From the NCBI GenBank assembly GCA_903939755.1, contig CAJAII010000006.1, positions 23,444 through 87,443 on the forward strand: a stretch of 64,000 bases of DNA. Direction: 5' to 3'. Below the pieces are notes generated by a model. It did no database searches. It had not been told where the DNA came from and was given only the letters and a program-made list of their open reading frames with translations. Source of the DNA: an uncultured Flavobacteriales bacterium (GTDB taxonomy: Bacteria > Bacteroidota > Bacteroidia > Flavobacteriales_D > Crocinitomicaceae). Position 1 is the stretch's first letter; each line of letters opens with the position of its first letter. The translations under genes were made by a program, and so were the position numbers. This document shows positions 1 through 12,737 of this stretch, piece after piece.

Positions 1-41
1 GGGTAAATATACGCTCAAAGATACATTTTATTGTATAATTA

Positions 42-3000
42 CTAAAAGATAACTAGTTTTTCTGTTTTTTGAGCGGTTTCTCCAGCATCAGTTTTTATGG
101 AAAGTCTATAAATATATACACCTCTTGCCAATTTATCTCCAAAATCATCTTTTCCGTCCCAATTAAGTCCTTCGGTTCTAAATCCAACAGTTTGAACTTT
201 CTCCAAAATCGTTTTTACGAGCCTGCCACTTATAGTGTAAACCTGAACTTGAACATCCATATTGTCACACGATTGATTGTGTTCAAACATAAATTTAGTA
301 TTACTAGTAAAAGGATTCGGGTAGTTGTAAAGGTGATTAATACTTGCATTTTCACTTGGGCGAACAAGGAAATTAATTTTTGTCAAGGAAGAATTATTAT
401 TAACGTCCCAAACTTTAAGAGAAACAGAATGTGCACCTTCCGGTAATTCCGGTAATTCGTAGCGGATAGTACCCGACTGATAGGTATCTAAATCCGACGA
501 ATAGTAATCATTTAAATTGATTGACTCTGCGGTATTTTCATCGATAATCGCTGTCAAATCATGCCCAATTCCATTACCAACCGTATTTATTCCGTTCTCA
601 TCGAAAATTTTCGCAAAAAGCACAGGAGTTGCATCCGTAATACCACCATCGATGAATTTATCATCATTGAGGAATAGATCAACCGAAGGTCCAACGGCAT
701 CTAACACGCCAATTGGATCAATTCCTCCAATACTAAAGGAAGTGTCAACCCCTGAAGCATCAATAGAATTATTAAATGCATAATAACTAATTTTTCCTAA
801 ACCATAGCTTAGAGCAATATCTTTAGGTACGATAAATGTAAACGCAAAGGTCCCGTTAGTAACGGTTGATTTCCCTTTATATACAACATTTCGTTGCAAT
901 TCATAATTAATTACAGGAGAAGTATCATCTTGCCCAAGGGTATTAAAGTTCTTCGTTTTATCAAAGATAGATGGAAGTACATAACCATTAAAATTACTTT
1001 GTACATTTCCATAAAAATCTTCGATGTGGCCTTTGATAGTTACCTTTCCTAAAGCCTTAATAGTGTCTATGATAGCGTAAGGCTGACCGTTTAAACTATC
1101 CGTTACTACTTTTAACCGTGGCAAGGCAATTTTAAGCGCCGGATCCCCAATCAATGTAAAACTTCGTTTATTGTCATTACTTCCGGATTGATTTTTAGTA
1201 AGTCGAACAATTTCACCAAAAGTCTTTGGTTGCATATTCGCATCTCGCTCAAAAACATTATTGTAGAATGCCGTACCTGTTGCTGTATTGACTCCAAAAT
1301 AAACAGACCGAGTAGTTGTCATTAAGGCAATAGCTCCTCCAGTAGGATTTAAGGCGAGCCATTCTCCGGCAGAAATTCTATTGGGGTCATCAAATTTTGT
1401 AAATTCACAAGTAGCTGAAACAAAAAGATGTAGCGCATTAATATTTTGCCATGATTGAATTTGAGGAATAGTAACAACCCGCTCTTCAGCCAAGCCTACT
1501 TCACCGCCGTGCCCAACATAATTTACAACCAGCGCGCCCCTTTCTACGCGATCAGTAATTGCTGAATAAACTTCAGGATATCGTTGTCCTCCAGCAGATG
1601 TTTGTTGTGGATATGCATCAAGGTATAATTTATCACAATTCATTTCTCGATGATTGGATTTCACAATGTCATACTGTGGCTCTGTATCATTATTGATAAA
1701 ATACCCCCCCTCTTCATCGTCAGAAATTTGAATATATTTCAGTCTCCAATCCCCAAAATTGCCATTGGTTAAGGAATCCAAACAACAATTATTGTTACTC
1801 GCATTTGAAAATAAATTCGAGCCATTTTTCATATAGTGTTCAATTTTATCCACTTGTTGTTTTGCCTCAGTAACATTACTTACCACCAACCTACCAACAC
1901 CAACATCAAGTAAATCAGTTTGATTAATTGCCTCATTATCCCCTAACATTCCATAAAAATCATCCGTTACCAATGCTGATATGTGATTTTCACTATTATC
2001 AACTTGATAGGTTAAGATATAGTTATTGTTGTTTGGCACGCGGTCTTTGGGGTCATAGGTTCCATCGCCAAATAGTAAAAGATACTTAGGAGACAGACTA
2101 CCTGAAACCAAATTAGCTCTGTCATAAAACATTTTAACAAACATGCGAATTCCGACTGCATCTTTTGCGCCGGAACTAAATTCATTATATACCTGCTCAT
2201 CGGTGACCACATGAACAATCAAACCTTCCTCCCTATGAAGATTTGCTAGCCTATTCGCTTGTTCATAAAACAATGAATTAGTTATAATCAAATAATCTGC
2301 TTGCGCTAATCCATGAAGATTTTGGTAATTAACCGTTCCAATTTTATCTGGCTCATAAAACAAACTTCCATTTGAAGCAACAAACTCTTGATATTTCATG
2401 TTTTGTTTAAATGAGAATGTATTAGCGGCTCCAATCATGTTACCTACAATAAGTTGAGGAATTTGCTTGTTTGTTACATCCCAAATAAATCCTTGCGTTG
2501 GAAAATTAGAAATTTGATATTCCCCTAATAAAAGAGAATCTGAATTCACTAAATTTCTAAAGCCAAATTGCGAACCATAAAACACTAAATCTCGTTTCGC
2601 ATTCACCAGAATTCTATCCAAATAAGTTAGTGTGATTGGGCTATTTCTAGTTATACTAACCTTAAAAGCCAATAAAGAACTTGGATTAGAGAAAATCATT
2701 GATTTCGTTGATCTAGCAAAATCATAAGGAGCAGAAGGCAATAAATCACTTAATAGTTGAGTACCATTGCAGGAATATTGCTGCGCAGTATTCGCTGTGC
2801 TCATTGAATTAGTGGCAATAGCTGTTTTAAATTTTACAGGAGAAGTCGTGACAATATTGGGAATGGAGAAGTTAAAAGTGCGTTCTAAATCTATATCAAA
2901 CAACTCTCCATACCAGCGTTGTCCACCTCCAACTAGGGAAATTAAATCATTTTCATAAACATCACGAAAATCATAATCAGTAACGACCACATCTGCATTA

Positions 3001-3881
3001 CTCGTAATTAAAGGTGCATTTTGTATTCTAAGAGGAAGGACGTTGGGATTTACATTAATAAAATAATAGGAAAAATCCGAGTACACATTTCGTTTCTGAT
3101 CAAACTCAACCGTTCCATTGGGATACCACTGATGTGGACCACTACCATAAAACAAAAGATAATCCTGGTCATTAAAAACACCATCAGCTTCCCCATTAAT
3201 GTAAACAGCTACTTGCGCTAAATCGTCAATTCGAGGAATTGAATTTAACTCAGGCATCATTCCCTCGCCATTACCATAAATATGTAGTTGCGAAGGGTCT
3301 AAAGTTGTAACATCAATTCCAATAGATGAAAGAAAATTCTTATCCAACTTATAAATCCCATCGCGATTGACCGCAATTTTATACCAGAAACCTGAGCCAT
3401 CCTGTAAAACAGAATTGGGTGCAAAATCTTTTAAATAAGATTGAGATGCTTCCGTTGGAGTAATTTTGACATCAAATCGTTGAATTCTATGAATAACTTT
3501 ATCTACTTTAATATAAGGAATACTAAATATTACTAAGAATGCTTCCTTTCCAGACTTTGTTATTTTAGTATCTAATTGAATATCGTCAGTCACAAAAACA
3601 GAGAAACGTTCTAAAAAAGCTACTTCAGCCGCTGAGGCAGGAGCGGTAGTATAATTAACTAATTCAGCTGAATATCGATCATTTTTTAATGCGATGGTAT
3701 GGTAAAAAACAGGGTTTACATTATCCAACGATTGCCCTTGAATAGAGGGGATGAATATCGACTCTTCCTTATATTTAATTGGCAAAGGATCGGACCAAGG
3801 AATCTCAATCGTAAAAACTTGAGCGTATCCAGTTGAACAAAAGAAAATTAAAACGAAAGAATAAAAACAAAGTATCTTCAT
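42..3881 (-). CDS. porU: Type IX secretion system sortase PorU (C25 gingipain-like)
   Basis: 1279 residues. PorU is the surface sortase of the type IX secretion system: it removes the C-terminal signal of T9SS cargo and attaches the protein to the cell surface. A signal peptide covers about residues 1-20 (ending STGYAQ). The gingipain-like C25 peptidase domain lies near 530-920, with the expected catalytic His791 in GHGGE and Cys825 in SATCEF. The tail from about 1183 (NYPNPF) is a beta-sandwich of the FlgD/T9SS type. In Flavobacterium porU neighbours porV and gldJ; here gldJ is two genes away, and porV may lie just left of the window. Family assignment rests on the catalytic dyad, length and context. 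Confidence 0.93.
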   Translation of the reverse strand: MKILCFYSFVLIFFCSTGYAQVFTIEIPWSDPLPIKYKEESIFIPSIQGQSLDNVNPVFYHTIALKNDRYSAELVNYTTAPASAAEVAFLERFSVFVTDDIQLDTKITKSGKEAFLVIFSIPYIKVDKVIHRIQRFDVKITPTEASQSYLKDFAPNSVLQDGSGFWYKIAVNRDGIYKLDKNFLSSIGIDVTTLDPSQLHIYGNGEGMMPELNSIPRIDDLAQVAVYINGEADGVFNDQDYLLFYGSGPHQWYPNGTVEFDQKRNVYSDFSYYFINVNPNVLPLRIQNAPLITSNADVVVTDYDFRDVYENDLISLVGGGQRWYGELFDIDLERTFNFSIPNIVTTSPVKFKTAIATNSMSTANTAQQYSCNGTQLLSDLLPSAPYDFARSTKSMIFSNPSSLLAFKVSITRNSPITLTYLDRILVNAKRDLVFYGSQFGFRNLVNSDSLLLGEYQISNFPTQGFIWDVTNKQIPQLIVGNMIGAANTFSFKQNMKYQEFVASNGSLFYEPDKIGTVNYQNLHGLAQADYLIITNSLFYEQANRLANLHREEGLIVHVVTDEQVYNEFSSGAKDAVGIRMFVKMFYDRANLVSGSLSPKYLLLFGDGTYDPKDRVPNNNNYILTYQVDNSENHISALVTDDFYGMLGDNEAINQTDLLDVGVGRLVVSNVTEAKQQVDKIEHYMKNGSNLFSNASNNNCCLDSLTNGNFGDWRLKYIQISDDEEGGYFINNDTEPQYDIVKSNHREMNCDKLYLDAYPQQTSAGGQRYPEVYSAITDRVERGALVVNYVGHGGEVGLAEERVVTIPQIQSWQNINALHLFVSATCEFTKFDDPNRISAGEWLALNPTGGAIALMTTTRSVYFGVNTATGTAFYNNVFERDANMQPKTFGEIVRLTKNQSGSNDNKRSFTLIGDPALKIALPRLKVVTDSLNGQPYAIIDTIKALGKVTIKGHIEDFYGNVQSNFNGYVLPSIFDKTKNFNTLGQDDTSPVINYELQRNVVYKGKSTVTNGTFAFTFIVPKDIALSYGLGKISYYAFNNSIDASGVDTSFSIGGIDPIGVLDAVGPSVDLFLNDDKFIDGGITDATPVLFAKIFDENGINTVGNGIGHDLTAIIDENTAESINLNDYYSSDLDTYQSGTIRYELPELPEGAHSVSLKVWDVNNNSSLTKINFLVRPSENASINHLYNYPNPFTSNTKFMFEHNQSCDNMDVQVQVYTISGRLVKTILEKVQTVGFRTEGLNWDGKDDFGDKLARGVYIYRLSIKTDAGETAQKTEKLVIF

Positions 3882-4025
3882 GCAAAAACAAAATTAACAA
3901 GTATTAGTTTCAAAAAACGCATTGCTATTTTATTTATTTGATTTTATTTACGATATTTGTAACCTAGAAAAATTAAAATCGTATTGGAAAGCGTGATAAT
4001 AAAAAATAGAACCTTTATAACATCT

Positions 4026-4991
4026 ATGTTTCATAAGCTAATAGTTTTAGTGATAGGGATATTCGTTTCGCACAACGTATTATTTTCGCAAGACCCAACA
4101 TTTACTCAATTTTATTCAAATCCGTTATATCTTAACCCTGCCTTGGCTGGTTCAACTGGCTGTCCAAGAATTAATATGAATTACAGAAATGAATGGCCAC
4201 AACTAACTGGAAACTATGTTACCTATTCTGCATCATTTGACACCTATTCAAAGGATATCAATGGAGGTGTAGGTTTGTTGGCAACCTATGATCAGCAAGC
4301 TGAGGGTACAATTTCTACAACCATGATTGGTGGTATATATTCCTATAATCTTAAAATAAATAGAAAAACCTCTTTGATGTTTGGCGCGCGAGCTGCTTAC
4401 TACCAAAAGTTTTTAGATTGGAACAAACTTACTTTCGGTGATATGATCGATCCAAGAAGAGGATTTATTTATCAAACCAATGATATCCCAAGAGGCGGAA
4501 AGCGAGGTTTTTTTGATGTTTCTGGAGGAGCTGTCATTTTTACCAAACAATTTTATGCGGGTGTAGCTGCTCATCATGCTAATCAGCCAGATGAATCGAT
4601 GATATTAGGTCAATCAAAATTACCTGTTCGCATCACTGCTCACATGGGCGGAACTATCCCAATAGGTAGAAGAGGTAGGTATTCTGATGGTACAACAATA
4701 AAACCGGCTATTATATATCAATATCAAAATGGATTTCAAGAATTAAACGTTGGTGCTTATTTAAACTACAATGTACTTAACATTGGAGTTTGGTATAGGA
4801 ATAAAGATGCATTTGTATTTATTTTAGGTGCGAAAACTGAAAAATTCAATATCGGGTATAGCTATGACTTAACTGTATCTAAGTTAGGTAATGGATTAAC
4901 AGGTGGTTCACACGAAATTTCAATGCAAATCAATTTAAAATGCAAGAAAAAAGCAAAGAATTTTAGAAAAATTTCATGCCCATCATTTTAA
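4026..4991 (+). CDS. PorP/SprF family type IX secretion outer-membrane protein
   Basis: 321 residues from the ATG at 4026. An upstream in-frame TTG at 3984 would put a polar stretch before the signal peptide, so I prefer 4026. The signal peptide ends near VLFSQ and is followed by the family hallmark DPTFTQFYSNPLYLNPALAG, then a beta-barrel-like series of alternating strands. PorP/SprF proteins sit in the outer membrane and partner with PorE-type anchors or help export particular T9SS cargo such as gliding adhesins. It is divergent from porU and 54 bp upstream of gldJ, so probably co-transcribed with gldJ. Which PorP/SprF paralogue it is cannot be told from sequence alone. Confidence 0.88.
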   Translation: MFHKLIVLVIGIFVSHNVLFSQDPTFTQFYSNPLYLNPALAGSTGCPRINMNYRNEWPQLTGNYVTYSASFDTYSKDINGGVGLLATYDQQAEGTISTTMIGGIYSYNLKINRKTSLMFGARAAYYQKFLDWNKLTFGDMIDPRRGFIYQTNDIPRGGKRGFFDVSGGAVIFTKQFYAGVAAHHANQPDESMILGQSKLPVRITAHMGGTIPIGRRGRYSDGTTIKPAIIYQYQNGFQELNVGAYLNYNVLNIGVWYRNKDAFVFILGAKTEKFNIGYSYDLTVSKLGNGLTGGSHEISMQINLKCKKKAKNFRKISCPSF

Positions 4992-5045
4992 TAGTGTAAC
5001 CAAATGAAAAAAATTAATTTTATTTTTGCTCAAAATAGATTACTT

Positions 5046-7700
5046 ATGAAAATCTCAGACATTAAAAAAATTGGTGCAATAGCCCTTACAATATTCTTCA
5101 TGGGGAGTTGTGCACAAGATGAATCTACTTCAACCGGTTGGAAATATAACAAGACCGAAAATGGTGGATTTGAAAAGAAAGATTTCGAAGAACAGGAAAC
5201 TGGGCCAGGCCTAGTAATGATAGAAGGTGGAACATTTACGTTTGGACGTTCTGAAGAAGATGTTATGGATGACTGGAATGCTCAAGCTAGCAAAAAAACG
5301 GTATCTTCTTTTTACATGGACCGTACAGAGGTTTCCAATTTCCACTGGTTAGAATATGTTTATTGGATGAAACGCGTTTATTATAAATCTTACCCGCACA
5401 TCTACAAAAAATCTTTGCCAGACACACTAGTTTGGAGAAGCCCACTTTCTTATAGAGAGAAATTTATTGATTATTATTTTAGACATCCTGCTTACAGGGA
5501 TTATCCTGTTGTTGGTGTTTCATGGATTCAAGCGAATGATTTTTGTAAATGGAGGACGGATCGTGTAAATGAAGCTATATTAGTACGTGAAGGAATTTTG
5601 AATTGGCATTTTGCAGACGGAGAATTAAATGAAGTTGCTTCAGCAAATGATCCGAAATATGCTGGAAAATTCCGTTCAGCTCCTGAAAACATGTTTAATA
5701 CAGATTCTTATTTAGCAGGACAATATAATCAAACTACCAAAGATGGTTATACTGTTACAACTGATCCTAAAGGTGAATTCAAAGACAAAAACAAAAAAGA
5801 TGTCCCAAGGGATCCATACATGTTAGACAATTATGATCCTGTTTATGCAGTTAAAGATGACCCAACAGATCCAAAATCTGCCGTATATCGTGGTAAGAGA
5901 CAAGTAAGAATTGAAGACGGTATTCTACTTCCTAAATACAGACTACCAATTGAAGCTGAATGGGAATTTGCAGCAAGTGGTTTATTAGGGAATTTGGATC
6001 CAAATTCAGAAAATATTGATGAAAGACGTATTTATCCTTGGGATGGACATTATGTACGTAAAGATGAAGAGCAATTTCAAGGATCAATTCAAGCCAACTT
6101 TACAAGAGGAAGAGGTGACCAAATGGGTGTTTCTGGGGCTTTAAATGATGGAGCTGATGTTACTTGTCGTGTAGATGATTTTTGGCCAAACGATTACGGT
6201 TTATACAATATGGCTGGAAATGTATCTGAATGGGTAATGGATACTTATCGTCCACTTTCCAATGAGGTAACTGACGAATTCATGCCATTTAGAGGGAATG
6301 TTTATCAAACAAAATTACTTGTGCCTGATGGCCTTTACGACAAACAAGTGAAAGCATCTGAAAACATTTATGATGTTTATGGAATGAAGGAATTCGTGAA
6401 TGAATATGCACGAGTAAAATACCTTGCGATGACTAATAACCCACTTGATTTGTCAACTAAATTTCAGAATAACTATGCAGCTCAACAAGCTGCAAACACC
6501 AAGAAAGCAATTGACTTTACATCTTCTAATGTTGCGTTTATAATTGGTGATACCGTTACTCTTACTGGTGATAAAGCGCTTTTAGAAAAAAGTCAACTAC
6601 CAATAAATTGGATAGTACAAAACGGTACATTTGTAGGTGGTACAACCAAGTCTGATACCGTTGTTAAACTGATATTCAACACACCTGGAACGTATACAAT
6701 TAAACTTAGCCAAGGTCCAATCAGTGAAGAGAAAACTAATTTTATTACGATTGTAAAAACGGCTCAAGAGCTTAAAGGATTTGTAAATACAATTAGTAGC
6801 CAGACTAAAATTAACTCTAATCAGGATAAACGAAAGTATCAATTCAATAGTCCAAGTAATACTTATTTAGCGAATAGCAGTCAGTACACCTTGAATGATA
6901 GTATTCAATTTGCCGTATTAGATGATATTAATGCCTTGTTAGACACTGCTATTTTCTTGTATAACAAAGGAAATACAATAAAAGCATCTGCTTATATTGA
7001 ACAAGCTTTATTTGGAAATGCTAATAATTCTGTATCGCCAATAGATTTTAGAAAGAATTACGATGAAGATACCGATCCACTAGGAATAGGTGTTCATTAT
7101 TTTAAACTTGATGATGACGGGAAACCAGAAACTGATCCTACTACATTTAATATATTTAAAGATGATTATTTAGAATTCAGATTTAAAAATTATAAAACGG
7201 ATCCTACTATTTCAACTTGGTTATTAACACTAAGAAATGGATTAAGTGAGTTTATCGTGGAAAGTCGTGGAAAGCAACGATGGAGGAATGTTACAGAAGA
7301 AGAAAACATCGGACGTTTAAATTACCGTAAAGATGACTACATTGATTATTTAGATGGTGATTTAGAGTCTTCTATATTTTACAATGATAAGCAACGCAAA
7401 GAGGATATAAACAGCGGTCGAAGAGATGCATCTCAGGTTGTTTATCAGAATGAGCATGAAAACTTCGATTTAGAAGGAAAGTCAATTAATAAAGGTATTA
7501 ATGGCTGGCCTACCACATTAATCTCGGATAAATCAAAAATTTATAAAGGAGGTTCTTGGGCTGATAGAGCGTATTGGCTATCTTCAGGAAACAAAAGATT
7601 CTTAGATGAGGACAAATCATCTGCCATGATTGGATTCCGATGTGCCATGGATAGAGTTGGTAGTTCCAGACAAAGTATAAATGAGAAAAAACGAAAATAA
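5046..7700 (+). CDS. gldJ: Gliding motility/T9SS lipoprotein GldJ, enlarged
   Basis: 884 residues from the ATG at 5046. The lipobox FMGSC (Cys22) supports this start over the ATG at 5004. GldJ is a periplasmic outer-membrane lipoprotein needed for gliding and type IX secretion. It has a formylglycine-generating-enzyme (SUMF1) fold: GGTFTFG near residue 60, RLPIEAEWEF near 299, NMAGNVSEWV near 388 and the closing YKGGSWADRAYWL...GFRC from 833. Between the last two motifs lie about 390 residues, including a PKD/Ig-like stretch near 498-570 (GDTVTLTG...FNTPGTYTIKL) and an Asn/Asp-rich segment. This makes it clearly longer than the Flavobacterium protein (about 560 residues from memory). Confidence 0.9.
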   Translation: MKISDIKKIGAIALTIFFMGSCAQDESTSTGWKYNKTENGGFEKKDFEEQETGPGLVMIEGGTFTFGRSEEDVMDDWNAQASKKTVSSFYMDRTEVSNFHWLEYVYWMKRVYYKSYPHIYKKSLPDTLVWRSPLSYREKFIDYYFRHPAYRDYPVVGVSWIQANDFCKWRTDRVNEAILVREGILNWHFADGELNEVASANDPKYAGKFRSAPENMFNTDSYLAGQYNQTTKDGYTVTTDPKGEFKDKNKKDVPRDPYMLDNYDPVYAVKDDPTDPKSAVYRGKRQVRIEDGILLPKYRLPIEAEWEFAASGLLGNLDPNSENIDERRIYPWDGHYVRKDEEQFQGSIQANFTRGRGDQMGVSGALNDGADVTCRVDDFWPNDYGLYNMAGNVSEWVMDTYRPLSNEVTDEFMPFRGNVYQTKLLVPDGLYDKQVKASENIYDVYGMKEFVNEYARVKYLAMTNNPLDLSTKFQNNYAAQQAANTKKAIDFTSSNVAFIIGDTVTLTGDKALLEKSQLPINWIVQNGTFVGGTTKSDTVVKLIFNTPGTYTIKLSQGPISEEKTNFITIVKTAQELKGFVNTISSQTKINSNQDKRKYQFNSPSNTYLANSSQYTLNDSIQFAVLDDINALLDTAIFLYNKGNTIKASAYIEQALFGNANNSVSPIDFRKNYDEDTDPLGIGVHYFKLDDDGKPETDPTTFNIFKDDYLEFRFKNYKTDPTISTWLLTLRNGLSEFIVESRGKQRWRNVTEEENIGRLNYRKDDYIDYLDGDLESSIFYNDKQRKEDINSGRRDASQVVYQNEHENFDLEGKSINKGINGWPTTLISDKSKIYKGGSWADRAYWLSSGNKRFLDEDKSSAMIGFRCAMDRVGSSRQSINEKKRK

Positions 7701-7714
7701 TTTATAAAGTATTA

Positions 7715-7740
7715 AAGCCTCTTTCACTAGGGGCTTTTTT
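7715..7740 (+). terminator. Rho-independent terminator after gldJ
   Basis: A 7-bp stem (AAGCCTC pairing with GGGGCTT, one G-T wobble) is followed by TTTTTT. It ends only 8 bp before the murF start codon, so murF needs its own promoter or read-through. Confidence 0.75.
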
Positions 7741-7748
7741 ATGATAGT

Positions 7749-9032
7749 ATGAATCTATTCCATCTCTTTTACGAATCTTCAGGTGCTTTTATTGATACAC
7801 GATCAATAAAAAAAGATGGTCTATTTATAGCCCTTAAAGGAAATAATTTCGATGGAAATGATTATGTCGAGATTGCACTAAAAGAAGGTGCTAAGTATTG
7901 TATATCAGATCGAGAATCCGTTTGTAATAACACAACCGTATTCTACACAGAAGACTCCCTCCTATTTTTACAAAATCTTGCACTTTATCATCGTAGAAAA
8001 TTTACTATCCCGTTAATAGGTATTACCGGAAGCAATGGAAAGACGAGCACCAAAGAGCTAATTAATGCTGTCTTAAAAGAAAAATATGAAGTATTATGCA
8101 CGGCAGGCAACTTCAATAACCATATTGGTGTACCATTAACGCTTTTAAACCTTAACGCACAACATGAAATTGCCATCATTGAAATGGGAGCTAATAAACC
8201 AGGGGATATTGCGGAACTTTGTGCAATTGCTGAACCGAGCCATGGCGTCATTACCAATATTGGAAAAGCCCATTTAGAAGGATTTAAGGATTTAGCTGGA
8301 ATTATAAAAACCAAGAAAGAACTTTATACATCAGTTAGTTATACAAATAAAGGCGTACTATTTTACAATGCCGACGATGAATTACTCACTAAACACCTGC
8401 CAAACAATACCCAAAACATTTCCTATGGAATCAGTGAATCAAGCGTTATTTACGGAGAGCTCATCGGATTAAATCCAGCAGTTAATTTACGTTATGGCCA
8501 TGATGAATTCAAATCTGATGAAGTACAAACCCAATTAATCGGAAAATATAACTTCTATAATTTTCTATGTGCAATAAGTATTGGTGTCTTTTTCAAGGTA
8601 AAAGACGAAAATATAATAAACGCCATAACACATTACATATCTACTAATAATCGCTCACAAGTAGCGAAAACAAGCCACAACACATTGATTATAGATTGTT
8701 ACAATGCCAATCCAAGCAGTATGGCATCAGCATTAGAAAGTTTTATAATGATTGCTCATGACAATAAATTAGCCATAATAGGAGATATGTTAGAACTTGG
8801 TAGCGAATCTGACATAGAGCATGAAAAGATAATCCATTATTGCGAGGCGAACAGTATTAACTATCTTAGTGTTGGAGGAAATTTTGCAGCTATAAATTCA
8901 AAACCAGCAACTAATTTCTTATCAACTGAGGAATTAATCGCTTATTTAAAAGTCCATCCACTTAAAGACATGTTAGTATTATTAAAAGGTTCGAGAGGAA
9001 TAGCTTTGGAGAAATTAGTGCCTGTATTGTAA
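7749..9032 (+). CDS. murF: UDP-N-acetylmuramoyl-tripeptide--D-alanyl-D-alanine ligase
   Basis: 427 residues. MurF adds D-Ala-D-Ala to UDP-MurNAc-tripeptide in the cytoplasm, the last soluble step of the peptidoglycan precursor. Visible are the N-terminal uridine-binding domain (DTRSIKKDGLFIALKG), the Mur ligase ATP loop GITGSNGKTSTKE near residue 91, NFNNHIGVPLTLL, EMGANKPGDIAEL and the C-terminal domain start DCYNANPSSM. The length is normal for the family. It is convergent with prfB, with 15 bp between the stops. In Bacteroidota murF commonly sits next to gldJ, as here. Confidence 0.96.
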   Translation: MNLFHLFYESSGAFIDTRSIKKDGLFIALKGNNFDGNDYVEIALKEGAKYCISDRESVCNNTTVFYTEDSLLFLQNLALYHRRKFTIPLIGITGSNGKTSTKELINAVLKEKYEVLCTAGNFNNHIGVPLTLLNLNAQHEIAIIEMGANKPGDIAELCAIAEPSHGVITNIGKAHLEGFKDLAGIIKTKKELYTSVSYTNKGVLFYNADDELLTKHLPNNTQNISYGISESSVIYGELIGLNPAVNLRYGHDEFKSDEVQTQLIGKYNFYNFLCAISIGVFFKVKDENIINAITHYISTNNRSQVAKTSHNTLIIDCYNANPSSMASALESFIMIAHDNKLAIIGDMLELGSESDIEHEKIIHYCEANSINYLSVGGNFAAINSKPATNFLSTEELIAYLKVHPLKDMLVLLKGSRGIALEKLVPVL

Positions 9033-9047
9033 ATTCAGGATTTTAGC

Positions 9048-10130
9048 TTAAGCCCCATATTGCATTAGGAACCCCTTTAAGAAAGGATCAAGATTACCAT
9101 CCATAACACCTTCCACATCAGAAGTTTCTATACCAGTCCGTACATCTTTCACTAATTTATAGGGTTGCATCACATAATTACGAATTTGTGATCCCCATTC
9201 TATTTTCTTTTTCCCCGCTTCAATTTCATTTCGCTTTTCAAGACGCTCGCGCAAAACCAATTCATATAATTGAGAACGTAGTAATTGTAACGCTTTCTCT
9301 TTATTAGCCAATTGTGACCTAGACTCTGAATTTTCAATAATAATTCCAGAAGGAGCGTGACGTAAACGCACAGCAGTTTCCACTTTATTTACATTCTGTC
9401 CACCAGCACCACCAGACCTAAACGTTTCAAAACTGACATCAGCTGGATTTACATAAATTTCAATATTGTCATCAACAAGTGGGTATACATATACAGAAAC
9501 AAAGGAAGTATGACGTTTAGCATTTGAATCAAACGGAGAAATACGCACAAGACGGTGAACACCATTCTCCCCTTTTAAATATCCAAAAGCAAATTCACCT
9601 TCAAACTCAATCGTAACTGTTTTTACACCTGCAACATCACCTTCCTGAAAATTCAACTCTTTTAATTTGTGGCCTTTTTTTTGTCCCCACATCATATACA
9701 TACGCATGAGCATAGAAGCCCAATCGCAACTTTCCGTTCCACCTGCACCAGCAGTTATTTGAACAACAGCACTAAGTGCATCTTCTTCACCAGAAAGCAT
9801 ATTCTTTAATTCCAACTCTTCTACTCCATTTTGGATTTCAGCATAGATGGCATCTACTTCTTTTTGTTCTGCAGCACCTTCTTTGACAAAATCCAATAAC
9901 ACTTCAATATCCTGTGCGGCACTATTTAAGCGATCAAAATTGTCAACCCAATACTTTAATCCGCGAATTATTTTCATTTGCTTTTCCGCTTTTTTGGGAT
10001 CATCCCAAAAAATTGGATCTTGCGTTCTTAAATCCTCCTCACGTAGAGATTGCCTTTTTTCTTCGATTTTCAAATACAATGAAATCTCATCAATTCGTTT
10101 TAACAAATCCTTATATTGCTCGTTCGTCAT
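9048..10130 (-). CDS. prfB: Peptide chain release factor 2
   Basis: 360 residues. RF2 terminates translation at UGA and UAA. The GGQ loop is present in [15 protein letters not shown], with the codon-recognition domain before it and HAPSGIIIE after it. The family often carries a programmed +1 frameshift at about codon 25 (CTT TGA). Here the corresponding place reads in one frame ([10 protein letters not shown]), so no frameshift is required. It is convergent with murF. Confidence 0.96.
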   Translation of the reverse strand: MTNEQYKDLLKRIDEISLYLKIEEKRQSLREEDLRTQDPIFWDDPKKAEKQMKIIRGLKYWVDNFDRLNSAAQDIEVLLDFVKEGAAEQKEVDAIYAEIQNGVEELELKNMLSGEEDALSAVVQITAGAGGTESCDWASMLMRMYMMWGQKKGHKLKELNFQEGDVAGVKTVTIEFEGEFAFGYLKGENGVHRLVRISPFDSNAKRHTSFVSVYVYPLVDDNIEIYVNPADVSFETFRSGGAGGQNVNKVETAVRLRHAPSGIIIENSESRSQLANKEKALQLLRSQLYELVLRERLEKRNEIEAGKKKIEWGSQIRNYVMQPYKLVKDVRTGIETSDVEGVMDGNLDPFLKGFLMQYGA

Positions 10131-10224
10131 ACTACAAAAATAATTATTCTTTAGAGAAGAAAAGAGATATAAATATTCGTAGTAAGATATTAGAAAAAAA
10201 ATTACCTTTGATAAAAATTAAAAG

Positions 10225-10602
10225 ATGAATATACCAGCAGATTTAAAATACACAAAAGACCACGAATGGGTTAGAATGGAAGGCGATGTTGCTATCGTAG
10301 GTATCACTGAATTCGCACAAGGAGAACTAGGCGACATTGTATACGTAGAAATTGAAACAGAAGGAGAAACATTGGAAAAAGAATCAATTTTCGGATCAAT
10401 CGAAGCAGTGAAGACCGTTTCAGATTTATTCATGCCATTAAGCGGTGAAATTCTGGAATTAAATGGTGCTTTAGATGCAAATCCTGAATTAGTAAATAGT
10501 GATCCTTATGGTGAAGGATGGATGGTTAAAATAAAAGTATCGGATACTAGTGAATTTGACCAATTACTTAAAGCGGAAGAATATGGTAGTTTACTACACT
10601 AA
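10225..10602 (+). CDS. gcvH: Glycine cleavage system H protein
   Basis: 125 residues. GcvH carries the lipoyl arm that shuttles the aminomethyl group between the P, T and L proteins of the glycine cleavage complex. The lipoylation site is the Lys in [10 protein letters not shown], within the biotinyl/lipoyl fold; TKDHEWV and [13 protein letters not shown] are typical N- and C-terminal motifs. The -7-like box TACCTTTG (10203-10210) lies 14 bp before the ATG. The other gcv genes are not in the window. Confidence 0.96.
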   Translation: MNIPADLKYTKDHEWVRMEGDVAIVGITEFAQGELGDIVYVEIETEGETLEKESIFGSIEAVKTVSDLFMPLSGEILELNGALDANPELVNSDPYGEGWMVKIKVSDTSEFDQLLKAEEYGSLLH

Positions 10603-10618
10603 TAAATAATTTAAATAA

Positions 10619-10645
10619 AAAAGGCGCTAATAGCGCCTTTTTTAT
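10619..10645. terminator. Bidirectional terminator between gcvH and gyrB
   Basis: AAGGCGCT-AAT-AGCGCCTT is a perfect 8-bp stem. It is flanked by A-run on the left and T-run on the right, so it can serve both convergent genes. Confidence 0.85.
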
Positions 10646-10667
10646 TTACCATTAAATCATCATTCGC

Positions 10668-12632
<1,965 letters not shown>

Positions 12633-12737
12633 TTAACGTTAAAATTAATTATATAACAAAAATACAAAAAAAGGCACTATTACAAATGCAGAAAAAGCAC
12701 TTAAACCCTTAACTTATCAACAAAATTTCAACGAAAA

